12,139 bases of DNA from JAGPKI01 sp052034135 (GCA_052034135.1 JBPOJC010000016.1:1-12139), one strand, 5' to 3'; shown: positions 1 to 6,521, counted from the stretch's first letter. Program-made: numbers and translations. Notes: a model not told the origin generated them from the sequence alone.

Positions 1-723
1 ATGGGAACACTTTAAAGCATAATCATAAGCAGGCAAAATCAAGCCTTTCTCGATACAATATCTTCCCTCAGAAAGATATATTTCAAACAATTCAAGAAGT
101 CGATCTATTGAAGCTTCTTCGAGAGAATATTTTGAGTAATCAATCTCTTCCATTAGCCTTAAATCTTTATACAATACTCCCTCTCCCACTTCAATATCAT
201 AAAAAGATGATTTATTTTGAATATACATAGCAATGCGTTCAAGGCCATAGGTTATTTCAACAGCTGCTGTTTTAAGATCTATTCCACCCGCTTGCTGAAA
301 ATATGTAAACTGAGTAATTTCCATACCATCAAGCCACACTTCCCATCCAACTCCCCATGCCCCCAGAGTTGGAGATTCCCAATTATCCTCGATAAACCTT
401 ATATCATGCACTTTGCAGTCTATTCCAATTGAAGATAAACTATCTATATAAATGTCCTGAATATTTAAAGGAGATGGTTTTATTATTACTTGAAGCTGAA
501 AATGCTTGAAAACTCTATTCGGATTTTCTCCGAATCTCCCGTCTGTTGGTCGTCTTGATGGCTGAACATAGCAAAACCCCATATTCTTATCCGATAACAC
601 GCCAAAGAAAGTAGTTGGTGCCATAGTACCTGCACCAACTTCCATATCATACGCGGGCAAAACAGTTAATCCGGATTTTTTCCAGAAATTTGAAAGATTG
701 CTTATAATATCTTCAAAATACAT
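1..723 (-). CDS. glyQ: Glycyl-tRNA synthetase alpha subunit, partial (C-terminus beyond window)
   Basis: Reading the minus strand from the ATG at 723 gives 241 codons without a stop, running off the window. The protein is the class II catalytic alpha subunit of the alpha2-beta2 glycyl-tRNA synthetase, which charges tRNA-Gly in the cytoplasm. Diagnostic blocks are VQPSRRPTDGRFGENPNR (residues 53-70), NWESPTLGAWG (114-124) followed by GWEVWLDGMEITQFTYFQQ, and ITYGLERIAMY (157-167). Family members have about 290-300 residues, so roughly 50 are missing; a fused alpha-beta form cannot be excluded, and otherwise glyS is expected just beyond. The start is 5 bases after the stop of the CBS-domain gene and has no clear ribosome binding site, which suggests translational coupling. 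Identification is by motif recognition and is secure. Confidence 0.96.
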   Translation of the reverse strand, partial: MYFEDIISNLSNFWKKSGLTVLPAYDMEVGAGTMAPTTFFGVLSDKNMGFCYVQPSRRPTDGRFGENPNRVFKHFQLQVIIKPSPLNIQDIYIDSLSSIGIDCKVHDIRFIEDNWESPTLGAWGVGWEVWLDGMEITQFTYFQQAGGIDLKTAAVEITYGLERIAMYIQNKSSFYDIEVGEGVLYKDLRLMEEIDYSKYSLEEASIDRLLELFEIYLSEGRYCIEKGLILPAYDYALKCSH

Positions 724-728
724 AAAAT

Positions 729-1178
729 CTATCTGGTAAAAATATACTTAATTATGTCTGATCTTGTTATCATGCCCACCAATATATCCTCATGTATTAT
801 GGGCAATTGCTTAACTCCTTTATCATGTAGGATTTCTGCCGCTTTTGAGACAAGTTCATCCTCATGAATACATATTGGATCTTTTGTCATAACTTCTGAT
901 ACGCTTGTTCCTATTATCTTTTTGTATTCATTCATAAGCTCTTCTGTTGTAGTGTATGAACCATAGGGCCAAAGTCTGAACAAAGGACTCCTTGTAGCCT
1001 TTAGAAGCAGATCTCCCTGGGTTATTATTCCTACTACATGGCTTTCTGCATCAACCACCGGTATGCCATTTATATTGTGTTCAAGCATAATCTTAACAGA
1101 TTCCTCAACACTTCTTGATTCATGTATAAAAATTGGTTCTTTATTCATAATTTCTTTAACAGTCGTATCTTTAAACAT
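729..1178 (-). CDS. Two-CBS-domain protein
   Basis: This 149-residue protein is almost entirely a CBS (Bateman) pair: the first repeat spans about residues 8-60 (TVKEIMNKEPIFI ... GIPVVD ... VVGIITQGDLL) and the second about 92-148 (SVSEVMTKDPICI ... QLPIIHEDILVGMITRSDII), joined by a linker with RLWPYGSY. CBS pairs usually bind adenine nucleotides and act as energy or ligand sensors; no effector domain is fused here, so the partner and ligand are unknown. It is the first gene of an operon with glyQ, whose ATG follows 5 bases after this TAG. The start at 1178 has a GAGATG stretch upstream as a modest ribosome binding site, and a good promoter lies 38 bases before it. A cytoplasmic regulatory role is inference. 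Confidence 0.9.
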   Translation of the reverse strand: MFKDTTVKEIMNKEPIFIHESRSVEESVKIMLEHNINGIPVVDAESHVVGIITQGDLLLKATRSPLFRLWPYGSYTTTEELMNEYKKIIGTSVSEVMTKDPICIHEDELVSKAAEILHDKGVKQLPIIHEDILVGMITRSDIIKYIFTR

Positions 1179-1216
1179 AGTTCATCTCGCTTTCAAATAT
1201 TAATTTTAACTTAAAT

Positions 1217-1244
1217 ATTATAATATAGATAACGCTTATAACAA
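1217..1244 (-). promoter_or_regulatory. Predicted sigma70-type promoter of the CBS-glyQ operon
   Basis: On the minus strand a -35 box TTGTTA (1239-1244) is separated by 16 bases from a perfect -10 box TATAAT (1217-1222). It would give a leader of about 30 bases before the ATG at 1178. The region is very AT-rich, so chance matches are possible, but the position upstream of the first gene of the operon fits. Confidence 0.55.
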
Positions 1245-1589
1245 AAAAGAAAATTAACTGTCACTAAAGTCTAAAAAAGATTCTTTATTGCTATAAATTT
1301 TTCAATTTACTCCTTATTTTTCGATGAATAGACTGTTGATTATGAAGCAAATAGAGAAGAGGTTTTTTCAATGCTGCTCAAATACTGAGATCCTTCAGTC
1401 ACTGAGATGATGCCTTCTTCCTTTTTCGTCATTCTGAAATGCGGTATTATCGCACACAAGTCCTTAAGGAATCTCCTCTTCTATGTTTTAAATACTGAGT
1501 TCCTTCGGTCGCTCAGGAAGACGCTCCCTCAGGAAGACGGGGAGGATGGTCATTCTGAGCGTTAGCGAAGAATCTCCTCTTTTCTCCTT

Positions 1590-1688
1590 GTCATCCTCGA
1601 AATACTTTATCGGGGATCCAGACCATACTTCTAAACTATCTGGATTCCCGCAATCGCTCTGAATGACGAGAAAAATCAAGGGAATGAC
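1590..1688. repeat. Dispersed repeat unit, copy A
   Basis: This 99-base unit begins GTCAT and ends ATGAC. It matches copy B at a constant offset of 161 bases, with perfect identity over 62 bases (1606-1667 against 1767-1828). Inside is an imperfect inverted repeat GGGATCCAGA ... TCTGGATTCCC. Copy A carries changes in the outer hairpin (ATCCTCGA instead of ATCCCCGA), so that stem is slightly damaged. It looks like a small non-coding element with fold-back structure, not part of a gene. Confidence 0.85.
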
Positions 1689-1750
1689 ACAGAGAAGGAG
1701 ATCCTTCAGTTGCAAAATAAAGATACGCTCTCTCAGGAAGACGAGGGAGG

Positions 1751-1850
1751 GTCATCCCCGAAATCTTTTATCGGGGATCCAGACCATACTTCTAAACTAT
1801 CTGGATTCCCGCAATCGCTCTGAATGACCAAGAAAAAACAAGGGAATGAC
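1751..1850. repeat. Dispersed repeat unit, copy B
   Basis: This is the second 100-base copy of the unit at 1590-1688. Its outer hairpin is intact: ATCCCCGA and TCGGGGAT form a perfect 8-base-pair stem around a 9-base loop. It is followed by the GGGATCCAGA / TCTGGATTCCC inverted repeat, and the unit ends GGGAATGAC. The GTCAT ... ATGAC ends and stacked hairpins resemble REP-like or miniature mobile elements. No transposase is present nearby, so any movement would depend on enzymes elsewhere. Confidence 0.85.
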
Positions 1851-1964
1851 GAGAAGAGAAGGAGACCCTTCGTTGCTAAAATGAGTGCTCCTCAGGGTGA
1901 CAGGGGGGTGGTTGGAGATCCCTACGAAGCAAAATGATGATTCCTCAGATGGAGTACAAAAACT

Positions 1965-2393
1965 ATGACCGGAAAAGATAAGACAGCAAAAACTTAAGGT
2001 GTAGCGCAGAACCTAAAAATAGATTTCTCAACTAATACAAACGGAAGAATTCTCTATGCATATAATGAAACATGAAGATTTAGTTAGAACTTTGCTTATG
2101 TTTATGATAACTATGGTACTATATTAGATTTACTAAAAGACGATGGTAATCCAGCAAAAGCAATTTTAGTTAACCCTAATAATGGTGCAATTTATACAAG
2201 ATATAACCCAAATGGTATTGATGATCCTTATTCATATAGAGCAAGGAATGGATTTATGAGTATAGGATCTTTATGGGCAAATAATGATAGTGGAACAGTT
2301 TAAATACAAAGTCATCATGTAATACCTAATCTCTGGGGAGATGCAGTAACAAATGGAACCTACAACCAGTCAAAGTTAAAATTTATTAGATAA
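1965..2393 (+). pseudogene. Decayed coding relic, four in-frame stops, product unrecognised
   Basis: One plus-strand frame keeps protein-like composition over about 140 codons but is broken by TAA at 1995, TGA at 2073, TAG at 2085 and TAA at 2301, ending at TAA 2391-2393. The longest open part (2088-2300) reads NFAYVYDNYGTILDLLKDDG, continues with NPNNGAIYTRYNPNGIDDPY, and includes MSIGSLWANNDSGTV; after the 2301 stop the same frame goes on with IQSHHVIPNLWGDAVTNGTY. Richness in Asn, Gly and Tyr suggests an extracellular or repeat-type protein, but no family is recognised. Use of all three stop codons argues against recoding. The first 30-40 codons are uncertain because the true start is lost. 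It adjoins the repeat mosaic, consistent with a region under little selection. Confidence 0.6.
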
Positions 2394-2428
2394 ATTAGTT
2401 ATTGTATTCTAAAATTAAGTTTAAATAA

Positions 2429-2434
2429 TATAAT
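2429..2434 (+). promoter_or_regulatory. -10 box of a likely leaderless dnaG promoter
   Basis: A perfect TATAAT lies 7 bases before the dnaG ATG at 2442. Transcription would start at or next to the ATG, and no Shine-Dalgarno sequence is present. A -35 element is weak (TTCTAA at 2407-2412, spacer 16). AT-richness makes a chance TATAAT possible. Confidence 0.4.
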
Positions 2435-2441
2435 TTATAGT

Positions 2442-4172
2442 ATGGATATTGATAGTCTTATCGATGAAATAAATAATAAAATTGATATTGTGGATTTTAT
2501 ATCTCGTTTTGTGGAGCTAAAAAAGGCAGGCAGAAATTATGTAGGTTTGTGTCCATTTCATCATGAAAAAACTCCTTCATTTACAGTTAGCAGGGAAAAG
2601 GGTATATTCTACTGCTTCGGGTGTAAGGTTGGAGGAAACATTGTTGAATTCGTTAAAAAATATGAAAATTTATCCTTCAAGGAAGCAATAGACTATCTTT
2701 GCACTGTAGCAGAAATACCTAAACCATCTTTTCATGGCAAATATGGAGAAGAATCAGAAAAAAATAAATTTTATGAAATCAATAATTTAATTATGCAGTT
2801 TTTTAAGAATTCACTATCAAAGAACTCTTTGGCTTTAGAATATCTGTCTAATAGGGGTATAAGCAAAGATATTATCGAGAAATTTTCAATAGGATTTGCA
2901 CCAGCTAATTCAAATGAACTTCTTACCTTTATTTCTGAAAAGAAATTAAATCTTGAGGATTGCCAAAAGTTAGGGTTAGTCTCACTAAGTAAAGATGGAA
3001 ACTATTATTCATACTTTAGAAACAGGATAATCTTTCCAATATTTGATGTTCAGAGCCATATAATCGGCTTTGGAGGAAGAGCAATACAACATGATGAAGA
3101 GCCAAAATATCTTAATAGCCCCGATAATATAATATTTCATAAAGGAAAAAATTTATTCGGTTTAAATTTAGCTAAAACAGAGACTTTGAGGAACAGATAC
3201 TTAATAATTGTTGAAGGTTATACGGATGCAATTTCACTATTTAGGAATGATATTTCTAATGCAATCGCTACTTTAGGAACTGCTTTTACTGTTGACCATG
3301 CACTATTACTTAAGAAATATGCCGATACACTTTATTTTTGTTTTGATTCGGACACAGCCGGAAGGATCGCAACTAAAAGAGCATTGGAACTAATTATCCC
3401 CTTGGAAATAAACTGTAAAGTTATTGAAATACCCTCTCCTTACAAAGATCCTGATGAATTTCTAAAAGCTAAAGGGAAAGATGATTTTTTAAAGTTAATA
3501 GAAACTGCAAAAGCATCATTTGAATATATCTGGCAAGAAACTAAGAAAGAATACAATTTTAATGATCCGCTACAGGTTAATAAAGCAATAATGGAGATAC
3601 TCTCCAAGCTTGTAAATTTAAAAAATGAAATACTTTTAGAGAGTTATCTTAAGTTTATTTCAGCTGATACCTCCATATCCATAAATAGTTTATACAAAGA
3701 ATTTTCAAAACTTAACAAAACTAAGGGTAAAGTAAATATAAATTCCAATCGATCACTACTATTAACAAAGGAAAAAGAGAACCTTATATTCAAGGGCTTA
3801 CTCTCACTTAATAAAGATATAATCGAAATAATTTTTGAAAAAGTTAAAGAAGAAGATTTTTCTAATATAGACTTAAGAAAACTTTATAAAAAAATGTTTG
3901 AATTTTTTCAAAGAAAAGGGTATTTGAATTATAAGGAATTTATAAACGAGGTAGATGATGATAAGCTTAAACAGTTAATAATGGAACTATTATTTATAGA
4001 TGATAGTTTTGTTAGTGAAGATAGTATTATGCAATGTTTATCGAGAATTGAAACTAACAGAAAATTAAATTATTTGCAGGATAGTTTGAAAGAAAGTATA
4101 AAATCTGGGAATATAGAACTTAGTAAATATTTAGAGAGGGAATTAAGTAAAATTGTCAAAGAAAAAAATTAG
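2442..4172 (+). CDS. dnaG: DNA primase DnaG
   Basis: This 576-residue protein synthesises RNA primers at the replication fork and works with the replicative helicase. The N-terminal CHC2 zinc finger has ligands C37, H40, C58 and C61 within GLCPFHHEKTPSFTVS and YCFGC. The central catalytic core includes RNRIIFPIFD and GFGGRAI, then the TOPRIM fold with the catalytic glutamate E258 (IIVEGYTDA) and the metal-binding D302-x-D304 (CFDSDTAGR). The C-terminal 140 or so residues are the variable helicase-interaction part. Length is normal. The ATG start fits the family, whose N-terminus begins just before a conserved helix ending DIVDxI. The gene ends inside the start of rpoD (20-base overlap if the TTG start of rpoD is used), a common dnaG-rpoD operon without rpsU. 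Confidence 0.97.
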   Translation: MDIDSLIDEINNKIDIVDFISRFVELKKAGRNYVGLCPFHHEKTPSFTVSREKGIFYCFGCKVGGNIVEFVKKYENLSFKEAIDYLCTVAEIPKPSFHGKYGEESEKNKFYEINNLIMQFFKNSLSKNSLALEYLSNRGISKDIIEKFSIGFAPANSNELLTFISEKKLNLEDCQKLGLVSLSKDGNYYSYFRNRIIFPIFDVQSHIIGFGGRAIQHDEEPKYLNSPDNIIFHKGKNLFGLNLAKTETLRNRYLIIVEGYTDAISLFRNDISNAIATLGTAFTVDHALLLKKYADTLYFCFDSDTAGRIATKRALELIIPLEINCKVIEIPSPYKDPDEFLKAKGKDDFLKLIETAKASFEYIWQETKKEYNFNDPLQVNKAIMEILSKLVNLKNEILLESYLKFISADTSISINSLYKEFSKLNKTKGKVNINSNRSLLLTKEKENLIFKGLLSLNKDIIEIIFEKVKEEDFSNIDLRKLYKKMFEFFQRKGYLNYKEFINEVDDDKLKQLIMELLFIDDSFVSEDSIMQCLSRIETNRKLNYLQDSLKESIKSGNIELSKYLERELSKIVKEKN

Positions 4173-5286
4173 TAAAAAAGAAAAAAATAAAGAAGAAAAG
4201 AAAAAAATGAATGAGCTTCGTTCTATTCCGGAAGTAAATTATCTCTTGAAGACGCGAAGCAGCGGAGATACAGTTACGTACGATGAAATTATGGATTTAA
4301 TGGAAGATGTCAAGCTTAAACCTTCTGATATGGATTTAATGTACGATCTTCTTTCTGAAGAAGGAATAGAGTTTGGAGAAAAGGAAGAAAAAAGCAAAGA
4401 AGAAAAAGAATACGAAGATAGTGAAGATTTTTTAACAGACGAAGAAGAAGTTGACCTTAAAGACCCTATTAAAATGTATCTTAAAGAGATTGGTAAAATC
4501 CCTCTGCTTACTTTTGAAGAAGAAATAGAGCTTGCTAAAAGGATTGAAAAATCAGATGTAGAAGCAAAGAAAAAGTTAATAGAATCTAATTTAAGGCTTG
4601 TGGTAAGTATAGCTAAAAAATATACAGGTCGCTCTTTATCATTTCTTGATCTTGTTCAAGAAGGAAATGTTGGTTTAATAAGAGCAGTTGAAAAATACGA
4701 CTACAGAAGAGGTTTTAGATTTTCAACCTATGCATCATGGTGGATTAGACAAGCCGTGACTCGCGCTTTAGCCGACCAATCAAGAGTTATTAGAGTTCCA
4801 GTTCATATGGTTGAGTCAATAAATAAAATTCAGAGAGCTGAACGTTATCTTTATCAGGAAACAGGAAAAGAGCCAACTCATGATGACATTGCAAAAAATG
4901 TAAATCTACCCGTGAAAAAGGTAAGAGATTACTTAAAAGTATCTCAAGAACCAGTTTCTCTTGAAACTCCACTTGGTGCCGACAAAGATAACAAACTTGG
5001 TGATTTTGTAGAAGATAAAAAAGTTTCATCTCCAGAAGAGTATGTTATAGATGAGCATTTTAAAGAGCAACTTTATAGTATTTTAGATACACTAACTCCA
5101 AGAGAAAGAGAAATTTTAAAATTAAGATTCGGATTAGATAATATAAAACCCCATACGCTTGAAGATGTTGGTAAAATTTTCAATGTAACAAGAGAAAGAA
5201 TAAGACAGGTTGAAGCAAAAGCTATTAAGCGATTAAAACAAGAAATGAAGGCACGAATGGAAGAAGAGGAGGAGGAACAAATTTAA
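4153..5286 (+). CDS. rpoD: Primary RNA polymerase sigma factor RpoD (sigma-70/SigA)
   Basis: This is the housekeeping sigma factor that directs RNA polymerase to -35/-10 promoters. All regions are visible: 1.1 (about residues 26-74, with TYDEIMDLM and a GIEFG end), an acidic linker, 1.2 (103-134, DPIKMYLKEIGKIPLLT), 2 (140-212, NLRLVVSIAKKYTGR, DLVQEGNVGLIRAVEKYDY, FSTYASWWIRQA), 3 (about 219-292) and 4 (304-365, LTPREREILKLRFGL and TRERIRQVEAKAIKRLKQ). There is no large insert between 1.2 and 2, as in many short SigA proteins. The start is ambiguous: TTG at 4153, 12 bases after GAGAGGG and overlapping dnaG, or ATG at 4207 (residue 19), which still keeps region 1.1 whole. The lysine-rich first 18 residues are therefore optional. 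Confidence 0.97.
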   Translation: MSKKKISKKEKNKEEKKKMNELRSIPEVNYLLKTRSSGDTVTYDEIMDLMEDVKLKPSDMDLMYDLLSEEGIEFGEKEEKSKEEKEYEDSEDFLTDEEEVDLKDPIKMYLKEIGKIPLLTFEEEIELAKRIEKSDVEAKKKLIESNLRLVVSIAKKYTGRSLSFLDLVQEGNVGLIRAVEKYDYRRGFRFSTYASWWIRQAVTRALADQSRVIRVPVHMVESINKIQRAERYLYQETGKEPTHDDIAKNVNLPVKKVRDYLKVSQEPVSLETPLGADKDNKLGDFVEDKKVSSPEEYVIDEHFKEQLYSILDTLTPREREILKLRFGLDNIKPHTLEDVGKIFNVTRERIRQVEAKAIKRLKQEMKARMEEEEEEQI

Positions 5287-5328
5287 AAAATCTAAGCTTA
5301 TTACAATTTCTCTCTCAGTAAGCTTAGA
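5285..5328 (-). terminator. Intrinsic terminator of the minus-strand helical-repeat gene
   Basis: TCTAAGCTTA (5291-5300) and TAAGCTTAGA (5319-5328) form a perfect 10-base-pair stem with an 18-base loop. Read on the minus strand it is followed directly by six T (5285-5290), a classic intrinsic terminator. The 5' arm and the loop carry the last codons and stop of the gene at 5301-6119, and the hairpin sits in the 14-base gap to the convergent rpoD. On the plus strand it is followed only by ATCTTTG, so termination of rpoD here would be weaker. Confidence 0.75.
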
Positions 5329-6119
5329 ATCTTTGTTCCTGTATTGCTTATAATTTCTGCTTCATTTCTTTCCCAATTTTCTAAAATTAAACAGGTTCTA
5401 TCGAGAAGAAAAGAATCTTTTCTTTTACTTATTTCTTTAAATGCTAATACTATTGTCTGAACGGCATTCTTGCTCATGCTTTCTTTAAGCCATTTTCTCA
5501 TTTCAGATTCAGTAATATATGGTTCTCTTATGTAAATTTCCTTAAGCTTCATTGCAACTTCAGATTTTAAATCTTTTGAAGGCTCATCAATAAAACTTGA
5601 CAAGAAATCAAGCAAAACTTCACTATCATCAATATTCGCTGGATCGATACTTAAAATTGCAGCTAATTTAAGGTTATTATTGGTTTTTAAATCCCAAAAA
5701 GTTTCTATGTTATTAATTAATTCTGTTTCCTTTTCTTTCCATAAATTTTTTAATGCATCTGATACTGCTTCGACTAACTCGCTTTGAATATTCAAAATTT
5801 TAGCTAATTTTGGAAATGCATAGTCAGGATGAGTTAGAGAAAGTTCAGTAATTATAGAGATTGCAATCAGTTTTTGATTACGAACATAAGACCTTGACAT
5901 TATATCTGTTATCTTATCAATTTCTTCTGGATATAGACTAAAAGCATCAGTAATTGCTTTGATTGTCTGAACCTGAGTGGATACATCTGCATCATTTAAT
6001 AATGAAGCAATATTAGTAAAAGATTTTTTCTTTTTGTAATCTTTAAGGTCAGCCTCGACAACCTTTTTTATTTCTTCGTAACTCTTTTTAGAACCTGCTT
6101 TTACTGTTCCCTCTTTCAT
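5301..6119 (-). CDS. Uncharacterised all-helical (HEAT-like repeat) protein
   Basis: This 272-residue, soluble, charged protein has no signal peptide or membrane segment. After a lysine-rich N-terminus (residues 1-37) it consists of successive amphipathic helices of about 12-20 residues, for example NIASLLNDADVSTQVQTIKA, RNQKLIAISIITELS and SEVAMKLKEIYI, spaced like a HEAT/ARM-type solenoid. No catalytic motif is visible. Solenoids of this type usually serve protein-protein contacts; a specific role cannot be given, and the repeat assignment is by pattern only. It is convergent with rpoD and monocistronic: it has its own promoter at 6128-6155 and its own terminator. The ATG is 8 bases after a TATAAT box with no Shine-Dalgarno sequence, suggesting a leaderless mRNA. 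Confidence 0.8.
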   Translation of the reverse strand: MKEGTVKAGSKKSYEEIKKVVEADLKDYKKKKSFTNIASLLNDADVSTQVQTIKAITDAFSLYPEEIDKITDIMSRSYVRNQKLIAISIITELSLTHPDYAFPKLAKILNIQSELVEAVSDALKNLWKEKETELINNIETFWDLKTNNNLKLAAILSIDPANIDDSEVLLDFLSSFIDEPSKDLKSEVAMKLKEIYIREPYITESEMRKWLKESMSKNAVQTIVLAFKEISKRKDSFLLDRTCLILENWERNEAEIISNTGTKILSLLREKL

Positions 6120-6127
6120 AATTAATA

Positions 6128-6155
6128 ATTATAACACATCAAGTTCTATGGTCAA
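6128..6155 (-). promoter_or_regulatory. Strong predicted promoter giving a leaderless mRNA
   Basis: On the minus strand TTGACC (6150-6155) and a perfect TATAAT (6128-6133) are separated by 16 bases. Only 8 bases lie between the -10 box and the ATG at 6119, so transcription should begin at or within 1-2 bases of the start codon. No ribosome binding site is possible in that space. Confidence 0.7.
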
Positions 6156-6255
6156 ACATTGATTTGTTGCATATAAAACATTATTGTGCACGCTTCTTTT
6201 TAAAATACTGATCTGATAATTTGAATGACTTGCATAAATTTAAATTACTTTTACC

Positions 6256-6327
6256 TGGGCGATAGTGGAATCGAACCACTGACCTCTTCGGTGTCAACGA
6301 AGCGTTCTACCTCTGAACTAACCGCCC
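6256..6327 (-). tRNA. tRNA-Val (anticodon GAC)
   Basis: The minus strand folds as a full 72-base cloverleaf: acceptor GGGCGGT paired with ATCGCCC (one G-T pair), TA, D arm GTTC-AGAGGTA-GAAC, anticodon stem CTTCG/CGAAG with loop TTGACAC giving anticodon GAC (valine, codons GTC/GTT), variable loop AGGTC, T arm AGTGG-TTCGATT-CCACT, discriminator A. The 3' CCA is not encoded (GGT follows), so it must be added by CCA-adding enzyme. It stands alone, without neighbouring tRNA genes, upstream of and collinear with the helical-repeat gene. Confidence 0.96.
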
Positions 6328-6353
6328 ATTTAGTAAGTACTATTATTTTATAA

Positions 6354-6381
6354 ATAATAGCAAAATTAATTTATTTCTCAA
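6354..6381 (-). promoter_or_regulatory. Possible promoter of tRNA-Val
   Basis: On the minus strand TTGAGA (6376-6381), a 16-base spacer and TATTAT (6354-6359) lie 26 bases before the mature 5' end of the tRNA. The spacing is reasonable for a short trailer removed by RNase P. The surroundings are extremely AT-rich, so this is a modest prediction. Confidence 0.4.
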
Positions 6382-6416
6382 TTCTACTTTTTTATATTAA
6401 AACATTTTATATAACT

Positions 6417-6450
6417 GAAAATATCTTAAAGATGAAAATATCTTAAAGAT
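6417..6450 (+). repeat. Tandem 17-bp direct repeat containing a palindrome (operator candidate)
   Basis: GAAAATATCTTAAAGAT occurs twice head to tail without a mismatch (6417-6433 and 6434-6450). Each unit holds ATCTT-A-AAGAT, a perfect inverted repeat around one base. The repeat covers the presumed -35 region of the promoter for the operon starting at 6522 and ends 5 bases before its -10 box, where a repressor or activator site would be expected. Confidence 0.6.
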
Positions 6451-6460
6451 TTACTATAAT
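6432..6460 (+). promoter_or_regulatory. Predicted promoter of the proline-rich protein operon
   Basis: ATGAAA (6432-6437, four of six matches to TTGACA), a 17-base spacer and a perfect TATAAT (6455-6460) would give a leader of about 55 bases before the GTG at 6522. The weak -35 box lies inside the tandem 17-bp repeat, consistent with regulated use. Confidence 0.5.
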
Positions 6461-6521
6461 AAATAAATGCTTTTTATAAATAATAAAAATAATAATTTTA
6501 CTTTGTAGGAGGTTTTATTAA

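Larger units (their letters stand above)
1380..1960. repeat. Mosaic of degraded dispersed repeats (no intact gene)
   Basis: This stretch has no credible gene and is richer in G+C than its surroundings. It is built of fragments resembling dispersed repeats seen in many bacterial genomes: GTCATTCTGAGCGTTAGCG followed by AAGAATCTCCTC at 1549-1580 with a diverged relative at 1428-1480; AAATACTGAG(A/T)TCCTTC at 1380 and 1490; CTCAGGAAGACG at 1512-1523, 1528-1539 and 1732-1743; and several TCCTTC/CCCTTCG-type pieces at 1390, 1700 and 1866. The two longest, best preserved units are listed separately. The order looks like repeated insertion and decay, not a regular array. The link to known dispersed repeats is from general knowledge; no genome-wide search was possible. 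Confidence 0.75.

Noticed and set aside
217..432. Plus-strand open frame of 71 codons
   Set aside because: It is antisense to glyQ, whose minus-strand frame is conserved and unmistakable.
1488..1715. Open frame of 75 codons on the minus strand
   Set aside because: It lies wholly within the repeat mosaic, its composition follows the repeats, and it has no ribosome binding site or recognisable domain.
1590..1850. CRISPR array
   Set aside because: There are only two 100-base copies 161 bases apart, with internal hairpins, no regular 25-40-base repeats with uniform spacers, and no cas genes.
4790..5029. Minus-strand open frame of 79 codons
   Set aside because: It is a shadow of rpoD regions 2-3 with no protein-like features.
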